NCBI GenBank assembly: GCA_013202715.1
Contig: JABMRF010000043.1
Span: forward strand, 1 to 47,520
Direction of reading: 5' to 3'
Source: Candidatus Kuenenbacteria bacterium
GTDB taxonomy: Bacteria > Patescibacteriota > Patescibacteriia > UBA11705 > JABHMO01
Length of the DNA: 47,520 nucleotides
The notes beneath the pieces were generated by a model. That model was not told the DNA's origin and did no database searches. It saw only the letters and a program-made list of their open reading frames with translations. The position numbers were made by a program, and so were the translations under genes. Shown here piece by piece: positions 1 through 9,803 of this stretch (position 1 is its first letter; every line of letters begins with the position of its first letter).

Positions 1-1565
1 CAAGTGATGAACCTTTGGCAGACTTCGTAAGAAGTTTGGGTTACCAAGTTTATCAACACACTGGAGATATTAATGATGTCGTAGGTAGAGTCTTGGCGGC
101 AGCTAAAATGGTAAATGCAGATATTGTTGCTGGAATATGTGGTGATTGTCCTTTTACAGATCCTAAATTTGTTGACTATGTTATAAATGGCATGATTCAA
201 AACAAGGCTGATTGTCATAGATTAAGACCGGAAGTGGAATGCATGCATGAAGGATTAGATGCGTGTTCAATTTCTGCCTTAGAAAAACAATATAACAATG
301 GAACTGAGCCACATTATAGAGAGCATTTAAATAGTTACCTCAAAGAAAACCAAGAAAAATATAGCTGGTTTGATATTGAGCCTGAACCGCCATTTAACAA
401 AAAACATTTTCGTATTTCAGTAGACACCCCAAGTGATTTGAAATTTGTAAGAAAGATTCATGAATATTTTGCTGGACAGAACGAGGTGATAGATTTGGAA
501 AGTATTATTCAACTTTATTATGACAATGAGTCTCTCCGTCAAATTAATAATAATGTAACCCAAAAATCATTAACAGATACCAGTCTGAAATTGGTGATAA
601 GAACAGAAGCAAGTGAAGAAATTGGTTTAGGGCATTTAAAAAGAATGATTTCACTTGCAAAAGTGTTGCAAAATGAGTTTTTTTGCGGTTTAACTTTTGT
701 TATTAATGAAAACAACTTTTCTCAGCAAATTTTGCAAGAAAACAGTTTAAATTTTATAACTGTCCAGTCCGAGAAGCAGTTTCATGCTTGGTTACAAGAA
801 AATAAAAACGATGCAGTGATTGTTGACACTAGGAGTAATCCTGAAATTGATAACTTAAAGAGTTGTACTGTAAAAGTTATTGTTATTGATCGGATTGATG
901 ATGAAGTTCAAAATGCAGATCTATATATTATTCCTAGTGGGCATAGTGATGTGCCGAAAAAAGATAACATTATTTCTGGAGCTGAATACGCAATTATTCG
1001 GGATGAAATTTTGAAACAAAAACCTACTGAATCAGAACGAAAGCACATTTTACTGTTTGGCGGAGCTGGAGATCATAATCAAATTACTGAAAATGTAATT
1101 AAAATTTTGGCAAACTGTGTTTTAAAAGAAAAGGTTGGTGTTTTTGTAGGATCAATTAATTCAAGAAGAAAAGATATTATTGAATTAATTGAGCGTTATA
1201 ATGACAAGTTTTTCGTTTTTGATCCTGAAGTAGACTTTGCTGAAGCTCTAGCACAAAGCAAACTGGGAATCCTCGGATTTGGTCAGACGGTTTATGAAGC
1301 TTTATATTTGAATGTACCAGTAATTGCCATTGCTCAGCAAAAGGAGAAGTTTAATCAAGATTTTCTTGATTCCGGGTTGGTAAAAGTGTTTGATCCAGTC
1401 GAAAGCCTTGATAAAGAAGATTTTCTAAGTCATTTCAGGGAATTAAGCTTAACTCTTTTCGAAAAACAAGAATCATCAAAACAAAAAAATTATATTGATG
1501 GCAAAGGTGCTAAAAAAATAGCAGAACAAATAATAAACCAAATAAAATATGATATTAATAATTGA
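1..1565 (+). CDS. SpsF-like cytidylyltransferase fused to PseG-like UDP-sugar hydrolase/glycosyltransferase-fold domain (5' truncated by window edge)
   Basis: Frame is open to the window start (SDEPLADFVRSLGYQVYQHTGDINDVVGRV..., SpsF-like); the track's start at 15 is an internal TTG. C-terminal half LVIRTEASEEIGLGHLKRMISLAKVL... ILLFGGAGDHNQITENV... LGILGFGQTVYEALYLNVPVIAI is PseG-like. Confidence 0.82.
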   Translation, partial: SDEPLADFVRSLGYQVYQHTGDINDVVGRVLAAAKMVNADIVAGICGDCPFTDPKFVDYVINGMIQNKADCHRLRPEVECMHEGLDACSISALEKQYNNGTEPHYREHLNSYLKENQEKYSWFDIEPEPPFNKKHFRISVDTPSDLKFVRKIHEYFAGQNEVIDLESIIQLYYDNESLRQINNNVTQKSLTDTSLKLVIRTEASEEIGLGHLKRMISLAKVLQNEFFCGLTFVINENNFSQQILQENSLNFITVQSEKQFHAWLQENKNDAVIVDTRSNPEIDNLKSCTVKVIVIDRIDDEVQNADLYIIPSGHSDVPKKDNIISGAEYAIIRDEILKQKPTESERKHILLFGGAGDHNQITENVIKILANCVLKEKVGVFVGSINSRRKDIIELIERYNDKFFVFDPEVDFAEALAQSKLGILGFGQTVYEALYLNVPVIAIAQQKEKFNQDFLDSGLVKVFDPVESLDKEDFLSHFRELSLTLFEKQESSKQKNYIDGKGAKKIAEQIINQIKYDINN

Positions 1566-1573
1566 AAACTAGT

Positions 1574-2200
1574 ATGTTAATCAGCACTCCTCCTAGGAGT
1601 TTATTCAATCTAACCAATCGTGAGATCAGCCCTGACAATACAGTCAAATTGCTTTATTCACCCAAAGCAACGAATGTCAACGGTTTAGAATCTGCACATG
1701 GACAAAGAACAATTGATGATTTTATTCTAATCGCTTTAACTAAAATGATAAAACCAAAGAATTTTTTTGAATTTGGAACAGATTATGGAGTAAATTTATT
1801 AAATCTAGCAATGAATTTTCCTGAACTTGAATTTCATAGTATTGATATAGAAAAATTCAAACAAGTTTATTCAAATACAAATTACGAATCACGCATCCAT
1901 AATTACATTGCTAATTCAGTAAATTTTGATTACTCTATGTTTTATGAAAAAATGGATATGATTTTCGTTGATGGAGGTCGCGATGACAAGACAATAAAAT
2001 CAGACACAGAAAACGCTTTTAAGATGCTTTCAAATAATTTTTCGTGTATAGTTTACCATGATTATCCATCTATCCCCAAAGTAAAAGAATTCATTGACGA
2101 AATTTCTATGCAACATACAATTTATCATATAAAAGATAGTTTGATTTGCTTCTATCTAAATAATGCGCCTCAAAATATCTTGAAATGTCTTAACGATTAA
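1574..2200 (+). CDS. class I SAM-dependent methyltransferase-like protein
   Basis: FFEFGTDYGVNLLNLAMNFPELEFHSIDIEKF and MIFVDGGRDDKTIKSDTENAFKML; ATG at 1574 (track start at 1562 is a TTG overlapping the upstream stop). Confidence 0.65.
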   Translation: MLISTPPRSLFNLTNREISPDNTVKLLYSPKATNVNGLESAHGQRTIDDFILIALTKMIKPKNFFEFGTDYGVNLLNLAMNFPELEFHSIDIEKFKQVYSNTNYESRIHNYIANSVNFDYSMFYEKMDMIFVDGGRDDKTIKSDTENAFKMLSNNFSCIVYHDYPSIPKVKEFIDEISMQHTIYHIKDSLICFYLNNAPQNILKCLND

Positions 2201-2244
2201 ATTTTTATTATACAAGCCTAGGGCAGCAACTTAGCCATCTATTT

Positions 2245-3213
2245 ATGAATACGCATAATAAAAAACCTTTAGTAAGTTTATTTCTTGTTACTTATAATCG
2301 CAAAGATGTAGTTTTGGAAACGATTAGTAAACTGTATGAACAAAGTTATAGACCAATCGAAATAATTGTAACTGACAATAATTCAATCGATAATACAGCA
2401 GAAGCAATTGAATCGCAATTTCCTGAAGTAAAATTAATTCGTTCAGACAAGAACCTTGGTGCTGTGGTTGGCAGAAATACCGCTTGCAAAATGGCTAAAG
2501 GTAAATATGTAGTTTCCTTTGATGATGACTCGTTTCCTGGTACACATTGTATTAGCCGCATGGTAGACAGATTCGAATCAAACCAAGAATTGGGTTTAAT
2601 CTGTTTTAATGTTTATAACTATAATTCATTTATCAAAAATTATTACGATGAAGCACACTTACCATCTCAAAAAACTCGCGATGAATGCTATTTTTGGTCT
2701 GGATGTGGTGGCGGGTATCGACACAGTGTAGTTAAAGAGCTTGGACTCTGGGAGGAATGGGGGAATACTCCACCTTTTGAGCTCGCCATTTCCGCTAAAG
2801 TGGTCTCATTGGGAATGAAAGGTATTAACTTCAGCGATATATACGTATTTCATGTATTTTCATCAATATCATCAAAACACAAAAAAGAAGAGAATTACAA
2901 CAAGTGGAGTTATCCGGTTGAAAAACCAAGCTCCGGTCACAGAATTTGTCAGAATGTATACTACTCAATGGCCAGAAACACGCTTTTGTACACAATTAAG
3001 TTTTATCCAATAAATTTTCAAACATTAATTTGGGTAATAAAGTATACTTGGGCCATCTCAAACGGAACAATCCAAAGCAAACGAATGTCTTTAATTAAAG
3101 CTATGCTAGTTGGTTGGTCCAAAATATTTCACATACGACATGAAAGAATTCCATTAACCCAGGAACAGCTCGACCGAGTTGGTAAAATTGGTTTTAATTT
3201 TAGAGGTAAATAA
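2245..3213 (+). CDS. glycosyltransferase family 2
   Basis: PLVSLFLVTYNRKDVVLETISKLYEQSYRPIEIIVTDNNSIDNT...FDDDS: GT-A fold with DDD motif. Confidence 0.9.
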   Translation: MNTHNKKPLVSLFLVTYNRKDVVLETISKLYEQSYRPIEIIVTDNNSIDNTAEAIESQFPEVKLIRSDKNLGAVVGRNTACKMAKGKYVVSFDDDSFPGTHCISRMVDRFESNQELGLICFNVYNYNSFIKNYYDEAHLPSQKTRDECYFWSGCGGGYRHSVVKELGLWEEWGNTPPFELAISAKVVSLGMKGINFSDIYVFHVFSSISSKHKKEENYNKWSYPVEKPSSGHRICQNVYYSMARNTLLYTIKFYPINFQTLIWVIKYTWAISNGTIQSKRMSLIKAMLVGWSKIFHIRHERIPLTQEQLDRVGKIGFNFRGK

Positions 3214-3214
3214 T

Positions 3215-3742
3215 ATGAATATATTAATCATAAGAACAATTCAAAGTGATTTACTTGGCGCCCTAATAAATAGTCTAAAGGATAGTTATCCAAATTCAAC
3301 TATTTACTTGCACGCCAATCAAAAGCAAAAATCATTTACAAAGGCGCAAAAGAATATTAATGAAAAAATATTTTGGACCAGAAAAAGAGGTGACTATGGA
3401 ATAAGTAATATTTCATGGAAAACTATAATCGAAATCAGAAAGGTTAAATTTGACAAAGTGGTTGTTCCACATAAGCAATATTACATCACAGGTTTTGATA
3501 ATGTGACATTACTACTATATTTTTTGAGAATAAAAAGCTGGTATCATTGTAGTGTTGATTGGCGATTGAAAAAAATTGAGCGTTTATACTTAGTGAAAAT
3601 ATTTTTAAACAAAATTTTTACTATACCGATTTTTCTGATTTTATTTCCAATTAGCTTGCTCTCATTTTTGTATTTATTTGTAACTGAGAGAATACTATCA
3701 CTCAAGCGAAAAAATATTGAAAATTGGAAATGTGACGAGTAG
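3215..3742 (+). CDS. uncharacterised protein, Rossmann-like N-terminus and hydrophobic C-terminal segment
   Basis: MNILIIRTIQSDLLGALINSLKDSYPNSTIYLHAN resembles a GT9-type N-terminus but the protein is short; C-terminal TM-like stretch. ATG at 3215 preferred over the track start 3179. Confidence 0.5.
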   Translation: MNILIIRTIQSDLLGALINSLKDSYPNSTIYLHANQKQKSFTKAQKNINEKIFWTRKRGDYGISNISWKTIIEIRKVKFDKVVVPHKQYYITGFDNVTLLLYFLRIKSWYHCSVDWRLKKIERLYLVKIFLNKIFTIPIFLILFPISLLSFLYLFVTERILSLKRKNIENWKCDE

Positions 3743-3765
3743 ACTCTTTAAAAGACAATATTTAT

Positions 3766-4953
3766 ATGAGTATTGCAAAAGAAGTAAAATTCAAAATGTA
3801 CACAAGGAACTGTCCAGTTTGTGAAAGCAACAAGTCTGAAGTTTTATTTTCCAACCCCGATTATAGATACATCGATGCCTGGGGAATAAATTACAAAGCA
3901 CCATTACGCTATTTGATTTGTGAAAATTGCACTCATATTTACAAAAATCCAAACATTGACCCACTGCAGATGCGCAACATGTATTCCAGACTTATTATTG
4001 AACCTATCAATGATAAAGAAAACGAAAGTCAACGACTAAAAATGCATTATGAATCTTTCGTGGAATTGACCGAGGATTTTTTTCGTGAGTTAAAAACTCC
4101 AATATCCATGATTGAAATTGGCTGTGGAAATGCTGAATTACTTAATAAAATCTATAATAAATTCTCTACTAAAATATCATCTATAAAAGGTATTGAACCA
4201 TCATTGGAACTAGGAAGACAACTCAAGGAGCGCGTTAATTTTGAATTTGAAAACATTTTTTTTGATCAATTAGACTTATCGAAAAAGTATGACTTTATTA
4301 TCTTAGATAACGTATTTGAACACTTTGACTTTCCTCACGATGAACTTTCCAGACTAAGAAAACTGGTAAGTGATACAGGTTATCTTTATATTTCAATTCC
4401 GGACATATCTTTTGCAATTAGAGGATTTGTCGATATGTTTGCAGGTCATCCAAGTAATTATGTAATTGAGAATTTTAAATTGCTTATGGATAAGGCCGGA
4501 TTTTATGTTGAAAAATATGATTACAAATATAAATGGCTAAATTGTTTGATTCGTCTCAAAAAAGCAAGTGATAAAACTGAGGAGTTTAATTTCCATAAAA
4601 TCAAGGGGGATTTGGTTCGTGAAATGCAGTCAAAATTAAAAAGCAACAATGAACTTTTATTTAAACTCAAAAATATAATTAAACGAGAAGTAGAACTCCT
4701 AAAATCCACAAACGGGAAAATGCTGATCTTTGGAGCTGGGGACCACACTCAGGAATTAATGACCCATATTGACTTTAAAAATACGGTAATTGGACTAATT
4801 GATAATAATGCTTTTTATCATGGAAAAACAAGACTAAATTTAAAAGTGTATTCACTTAGTCAATTAAAGGAATTACATTTTGATAAAATTTTAATATCAT
4901 CACAATCATTTCACCAAGACATAAAAGCAAATATTCTAACCTTGGAATTTTAA
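3766..4953 (+). CDS. SAM-dependent C-methyltransferase-like protein (N-terminal Zn-binding, central methyltransferase, C-terminal Rossmann-like domain)
   Basis: CPVCESNKSEVLF...LICENCTHIYKNP zinc motif; MIEIGCGNAELLNKI...YDFIILDNVFEHFDFP; C-terminal MLIFGAGDHTQELMTHI. Confidence 0.78.
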   Translation: MSIAKEVKFKMYTRNCPVCESNKSEVLFSNPDYRYIDAWGINYKAPLRYLICENCTHIYKNPNIDPLQMRNMYSRLIIEPINDKENESQRLKMHYESFVELTEDFFRELKTPISMIEIGCGNAELLNKIYNKFSTKISSIKGIEPSLELGRQLKERVNFEFENIFFDQLDLSKKYDFIILDNVFEHFDFPHDELSRLRKLVSDTGYLYISIPDISFAIRGFVDMFAGHPSNYVIENFKLLMDKAGFYVEKYDYKYKWLNCLIRLKKASDKTEEFNFHKIKGDLVREMQSKLKSNNELLFKLKNIIKREVELLKSTNGKMLIFGAGDHTQELMTHIDFKNTVIGLIDNNAFYHGKTRLNLKVYSLSQLKELHFDKILISSQSFHQDIKANILTLEF

Positions 4954-4974
4954 ACGACAAAATAATTTCCTTAT

Positions 4975-7900
4975 ATGAAAATTGATGCTCTAATTTGCCT
5001 AGGCGCAAATGACAATCAACTGCCTTTAATCAAAGCCGCAAAGGCAAAAGGTTATCAAGTGGTTGGCATTGATCGAAACCCAATGGCAGTAGGTTTTGGT
5101 TTTGTTGATGAAAAAATTATCGAAAGCACATATGAGTCAGATAAAGTTATTGACCATTTACTAAAACTGGAAACCAAATATGATTTCAAAGGATTATTGG
5201 CACGTTGTTCTGGGCCAGCTCTGAACACAGCTGCTGCAATAGTTGAAAAATTCAATTTACCAGGTCCGACAAAGGAACTTATTCCCTTGGCAACCGAAAA
5301 GGCTACTTTACGAAAATTTTGTGAACTACATCAATTGCCTATGCCCAAAGGCCAAAAAATAAAAAAAGTTGAGGAATTTGAATATAGCTTAGACTTCCCA
5401 CTAATTATCAAGCCAGATTTACCAATTGTTGGAAAAAAAAATATCAAGGTTATTGAAAACAGAACTAATTTTGAAGCTGCAATCATTGCTGCAAAGCAAG
5501 CTTCTGGAAATGATTTTGTTGAGGTGGAAGAATACATTGAAGGATTTGATGTTGCATATTTATTTCAAATCAAAAATGGCCAAGCAAAAATTGTAGCTTA
5601 TTGGGATGAATTGGTTGGAATTGCAAGCAAAGGTTCAATCCAAGGCTTGGGAGTGAGCATACCATCAATAATCAAAGAAACCGAGTCTGATAGCGAAGTA
5701 CAAATAATCATTGACAAATTAGCAACATATTTTTCACAGACTAATGCACTATTAGTACTTTCACTCAGAATTAGTCAGGAAGGTAAGCCATATATAATTG
5801 AATTACATGCTGACTTGGGGGGGGACCTGATTGGAGATATTTTATTACCGCAGTCAAATAAAAGTTTTAACTATTTTGACATGGTTATTGACTTTGCGCT
5901 TGATAGAGATATGGCAACTCATCAATCAGATTTTGGGCCTACGACCTTAATTTATAATTCAGGAGAAAACAAGGTTATCCAGGAAAAAACCTTATTGGAA
6001 AATCTAAAAATTGCGGATTCAATATTAGCGGTTAGCAAAATACCTTTACCCATAAAATATTTAAAACAAAAAATGAATTCAACAAAATCAATCTTATTTC
6101 TTGGCGGTGGTGAACTTGCTTTACCCATGCTTCAATGGGCAAAGGATATTGGCTTCCATGTTATTGTTAATGATAAAAATTCTACTGCTCCAGGAATAAA
6201 AATCGCTGATCTTGTTATTAATTTTGACTCAACTGACATCCGTGGTTTGACCACATGGGTTTGTAAAAACAAGAACTTGAACATTAAATATTGTTATTGT
6301 GGTAGCGATTTTGGTTTACTGACAGCAACTTTAATTCACCAAGTATTAGGTTTAACACACTCTCCTCTTGAATCTATACTAAACAGTTTAGATAAATCCC
6401 TGATGAAACAATGTTGGGAGAATACAGGAATTAATTATCCCAAATCGTTGACTGTTGACTCTGTGGAAAAAGCAATAAGTGCTGGCGATGAACTTGGTTG
6501 GCCAATAGTAATTAAGCCAAGTTCAGCCTCAGGAAGTCAAGGGGTGAAATATGCAGCTAATTCAGAAGAAGCGAAACTTGCCGTTCTTGAGGCTTTGATA
6601 TATTGCAACTCAATATTGGTAGAAAAATTTATTCAAGGTTCACATCATGACATAAACGGTTTATTTTGGAATGGACAGTTTTATCCATGCGGTATCGCTG
6701 ATCGATTTTTCACACCACCACCATATTTTGTAGCCCACCATGGCTATTTCCCCTCCGTTTTAACAAAAGACATATATAATGAGCTTTATGATTTAGTTGA
6801 AAAAGGTGCTAGATCTTTGGGTATTAGCCATGGACCAATCAAAGGTGATTGCGTGATTAAAAATGGACAAGCATATGTTTATGAAATTTCACCTCGTTTT
6901 CATGGAGATATTTTATCCACCAGAAGTATGGGTTTTCTGAAAGAAAAAAATCCTGTTTATCAATTGCTACAAAAAATATATAACGAGGATAATTATCAAT
7001 TCTTGCCCGTTGAATCTACAAACCAAGTTGGTGCTTGGCGAGTAGGTCTAGATAACTTAGATTGTATTGATAAAACAATGATACAAGGAATCTTTTACAA
7101 AAACCTAAATCAACAAAAGCCAGAAACTGTAAAAAATAACGATCAAATAGCTGGACTAGCCTGGGTTTGGACCAAAAATCATCTTGAGGCTAAAAATTAT
7201 TTAAATCTAGAAGAATATAATAATAAAGAAAAAGTGACCCAAACTATTCAAACAGACATTATAAATAAAGAAAACTTAAACTCTATGGCGCAAAAAGAAT
7301 TTAACATTGGTGAATACTTGAAAGAAAACAAGGATTATCCACGAACAATATATGTGGAAGTTACCCCGCATTGTAACTTGAGATGCTCAATTTGTCCATG
7401 CTTTTTTCCAGGAAATGAAGTTTATAATTACAGAAAAAATATGTTTATGAGCTTTTTGGACTTCAAAAGCATAATTGACAAGATAAAGGGCAAATTCAAC
7501 TTTCAGATTTGCTTTACTTATTCAGGTGAACCCTTGTTGAATGAGAACATTTACAAAATAATTGAATATTTAACAGAAAACAATATCCCTTCAAGTCTAT
7601 ATACAAATGCAATGTTAATGGATGAAGAATCTAGTAAAAAATTAATTGCCGCCGGTGTTGATAGAATAACTGTTTCTTTTGACGGCGCCACCAAAGAAAC
7701 GTATGAGACAATTAGAGTCAACGCTAAATTTGATCAAGTAGTAGAAAATATAAAATTTTTAGTGAATCACAGAAATAGTCTTAAGCTTAAATCGCCACAA
7801 GTACGTTTACAAATGATCATTACCAAAAAGAATGCTCACGAGAAAGATCTTTTCCGACAATTAACTAAAGATCTGCAGGTGGATGATGCATATTTTAAAA

Positions 7901-8265
7901 CTTTGGCTTTGAATTTTGTAGAAATGGACAAGAATGGAGAAAAAGGTCAACAAATTAAAGAAGAATATTTTCAGGAGGGTGAATTAGCCAGGTATGAACA
8001 AGACGCAAATGGCAAATTGTCGTTAAAAGATAAAGAAGGTTGTCCTGAAATTCAAAACACGGTTATTACTTCTGATGGTGACGTTGTTTCTTGTTGCTTT
8101 GATCTTTTTGGTAAGTACAATTTTGGAAATGCTAAAAATGAAAGTTTAGCTACAATTTGGGATAGCCAGAAATTCAAGGATTTTCGAGAAAATATTATGA
8201 ATAAAAGAGGTGTTCCAATCTGTGAACTTTGTAACTCCTCAAAACAAATTTCAGATAAAGTTTAA
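4975..8265 (+). CDS. tandem ATP-grasp + radical SAM/SPASM trifunctional fusion protein
   Basis: Two successive ATP-grasp-like modules (about 4975-6060 and 6073-7280; second has IVIKPSSASGSQGVKY and KGDCVIKNGQAYVYEISPR) followed by radical SAM CNLRCSIC and C-terminal SPASM-like cysteines (CPEIQNTVITSDGDVVSCCFD...CELC). Uninterrupted reading frame. Confidence 0.88.
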   Translation: MKIDALICLGANDNQLPLIKAAKAKGYQVVGIDRNPMAVGFGFVDEKIIESTYESDKVIDHLLKLETKYDFKGLLARCSGPALNTAAAIVEKFNLPGPTKELIPLATEKATLRKFCELHQLPMPKGQKIKKVEEFEYSLDFPLIIKPDLPIVGKKNIKVIENRTNFEAAIIAAKQASGNDFVEVEEYIEGFDVAYLFQIKNGQAKIVAYWDELVGIASKGSIQGLGVSIPSIIKETESDSEVQIIIDKLATYFSQTNALLVLSLRISQEGKPYIIELHADLGGDLIGDILLPQSNKSFNYFDMVIDFALDRDMATHQSDFGPTTLIYNSGENKVIQEKTLLENLKIADSILAVSKIPLPIKYLKQKMNSTKSILFLGGGELALPMLQWAKDIGFHVIVNDKNSTAPGIKIADLVINFDSTDIRGLTTWVCKNKNLNIKYCYCGSDFGLLTATLIHQVLGLTHSPLESILNSLDKSLMKQCWENTGINYPKSLTVDSVEKAISAGDELGWPIVIKPSSASGSQGVKYAANSEEAKLAVLEALIYCNSILVEKFIQGSHHDINGLFWNGQFYPCGIADRFFTPPPYFVAHHGYFPSVLTKDIYNELYDLVEKGARSLGISHGPIKGDCVIKNGQAYVYEISPRFHGDILSTRSMGFLKEKNPVYQLLQKIYNEDNYQFLPVESTNQVGAWRVGLDNLDCIDKTMIQGIFYKNLNQQKPETVKNNDQIAGLAWVWTKNHLEAKNYLNLEEYNNKEKVTQTIQTDIINKENLNSMAQKEFNIGEYLKENKDYPRTIYVEVTPHCNLRCSICPCFFPGNEVYNYRKNMFMSFLDFKSIIDKIKGKFNFQICFTYSGEPLLNENIYKIIEYLTENNIPSSLYTNAMLMDEESSKKLIAAGVDRITVSFDGATKETYETIRVNAKFDQVVENIKFLVNHRNSLKLKSPQVRLQMIITKKNAHEKDLFRQLTKDLQVDDAYFKTLALNFVEMDKNGEKGQQIKEEYFQEGELARYEQDANGKLSLKDKEGCPEIQNTVITSDGDVVSCCFDLFGKYNFGNAKNESLATIWDSQKFKDFRENIMNKRGVPICELCNSSKQISDKV

Positions 8266-8303
8266 TTTTAAATATATTTAATTAAAAAGAAAGGAAATGT
8301 AAT

Positions 8304-8987
8304 ATGGAAATTTTTCTTGACACTGCGAATCTGGAGGAAATTCGCAAATATGCCAAAATTGGTATAATTGATGGTGTAACTACCAACCCAGCCTTGATTG
8401 CCAAGGAAGAGGGTAAAGATTTCAAAGAGCTAATCAAAGAAATCTGCGAAATTGTAGATGGTCCAATCAGCGCTGAGGTTATTAGTATGGATGCTGATGG
8501 CATGATTAGAGAAGCTCGAGAATTGGCTCAAATGCATAGAAACATCATCGTTAAGATCCCAGCTATTCCAGCAGGATTTGAGGCAACTAAAGCATTAAGC
8601 AAGGAAGGAATCAAAACAAATGTAACAATCTTGTATACAACTAATCAAGCCTTGTTGGCAGCTAAAGCTGGTGCAACTTATGTCAGCCCCTTTATTGGTA
8701 GACTGGACGCAACTTCAACTAGTGGCTCAGACCTAATTCGGGAAATTGTAACGGTATTCAAAAACTACAATTTCTCAACAAAAGTTTTAGCAGCCAGCAT
8801 GAGAAATGAAATCTATGTTAAGGATGCTGCATTAGCTGGTGCACATGTTGCCACTATTCCGCCGGATGTTTTGGAACAAATGATGAAAAGCGAATTAACA
8901 GATTTAGGCTTGAAGGATTTTCTAAGTCAATGGGAGGAATCACAAAATAAACTTAATAATCAACCAAACTATGGAGATCAATCATAA
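8304..8987 (+). CDS. transaldolase / fructose-6-phosphate aldolase (small TalC/Fsa-type)
   Basis: [35 protein letters not shown] ... [52 protein letters not shown]. Confidence 0.95.
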   Translation: MEIFLDTANLEEIRKYAKIGIIDGVTTNPALIAKEEGKDFKELIKEICEIVDGPISAEVISMDADGMIREARELAQMHRNIIVKIPAIPAGFEATKALSKEGIKTNVTILYTTNQALLAAKAGATYVSPFIGRLDATSTSGSDLIREIVTVFKNYNFSTKVLAASMRNEIYVKDAALAGAHVATIPPDVLEQMMKSELTDLGLKDFLSQWEESQNKLNNQPNYGDQS

Positions 8988-9801
8988 TATTAACTACAGT
9001 CAATTGGAGGAGATGGCCAAAAAATTACGAGATAATGTAATTGAGATGTTGTATCATGCCGGTTCAGGACATCCAGGTGGAGCCTTGTCGTCAGCTGATA
9101 TTATTACAAGCCTTTATTTTGGTGAAGTCCTAAAACATTTTCCGCAAGAACCATATTCGTTAGATCGTGATGTGTTTATTTTATCAGCTGGCCATTATTG
9201 TCCTGTACTATATGCAGCTTTGGCTCATTCTGGTTATTTTCCGGTGCCGGAATTGAAAACTTTAAGGAAATTTGGTTCTAGACTTTTAGGTCATCCACTT
9301 TACAAAACATTACCGGGAATTGAAAACTCTGGTGGATCTTTGGGGCAAGGAATTTCAATTGCTTTGGGTGTAGCAAAGGCATTTACAATCGACAACAAAA
9401 GCAATAGAGTTTATTGCCTAATGGGTGATGGTGAACAAGAGGAGGGCCAAGTGTGGGAAGCTGCCTTGTTTGCTGCCCATCATAAACTTGATAACTTATG
9501 CGCTATTATTGATGTTAATAAAATTCAAATTGATGGTTACACCAAGGATGTTTGTAACACAGAGCCATTGGTCGCTAAATATGAAGCATTTAATTGGCAT
9601 GTAATTAGAATTGATGGCCATGACTTCAATCAAATTATTAGTGCTTTTAACGAAGCAAGCAACACCAAAGGAAAACCAACCGTAATAATTGCTGACACAA
9701 TCAGTGGTAAGGGACTCCCTCACTTGGAAGGTACTGTTGAGATACATGGGAAAGGTATTACCACTAGGGAATATGATTTAACCAGAAAGGAACTAATATA
9801 A
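8971..9801 (+). CDS. transketolase, N-terminal (ThDP-binding) subunit
   Basis: [61 protein letters not shown] (ThDP motif). Confidence 0.95.
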   Translation: MEINHNINYSQLEEMAKKLRDNVIEMLYHAGSGHPGGALSSADIITSLYFGEVLKHFPQEPYSLDRDVFILSAGHYCPVLYAALAHSGYFPVPELKTLRKFGSRLLGHPLYKTLPGIENSGGSLGQGISIALGVAKAFTIDNKSNRVYCLMGDGEQEEGQVWEAALFAAHHKLDNLCAIIDVNKIQIDGYTKDVCNTEPLVAKYEAFNWHVIRIDGHDFNQIISAFNEASNTKGKPTVIIADTISGKGLPHLEGTVEIHGKGITTREYDLTRKELI

Positions 9802-9803
9802 AT

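Noticed and set aside
4975-8265. RiPP biosynthetic cluster (ATP-grasp + radical SAM)
   Set aside because: Although this enzyme pairing occurs in RiPP pathways, no precursor peptide, peptidase or dedicated peptide transporter is visible and the context is clearly glycan biosynthesis.
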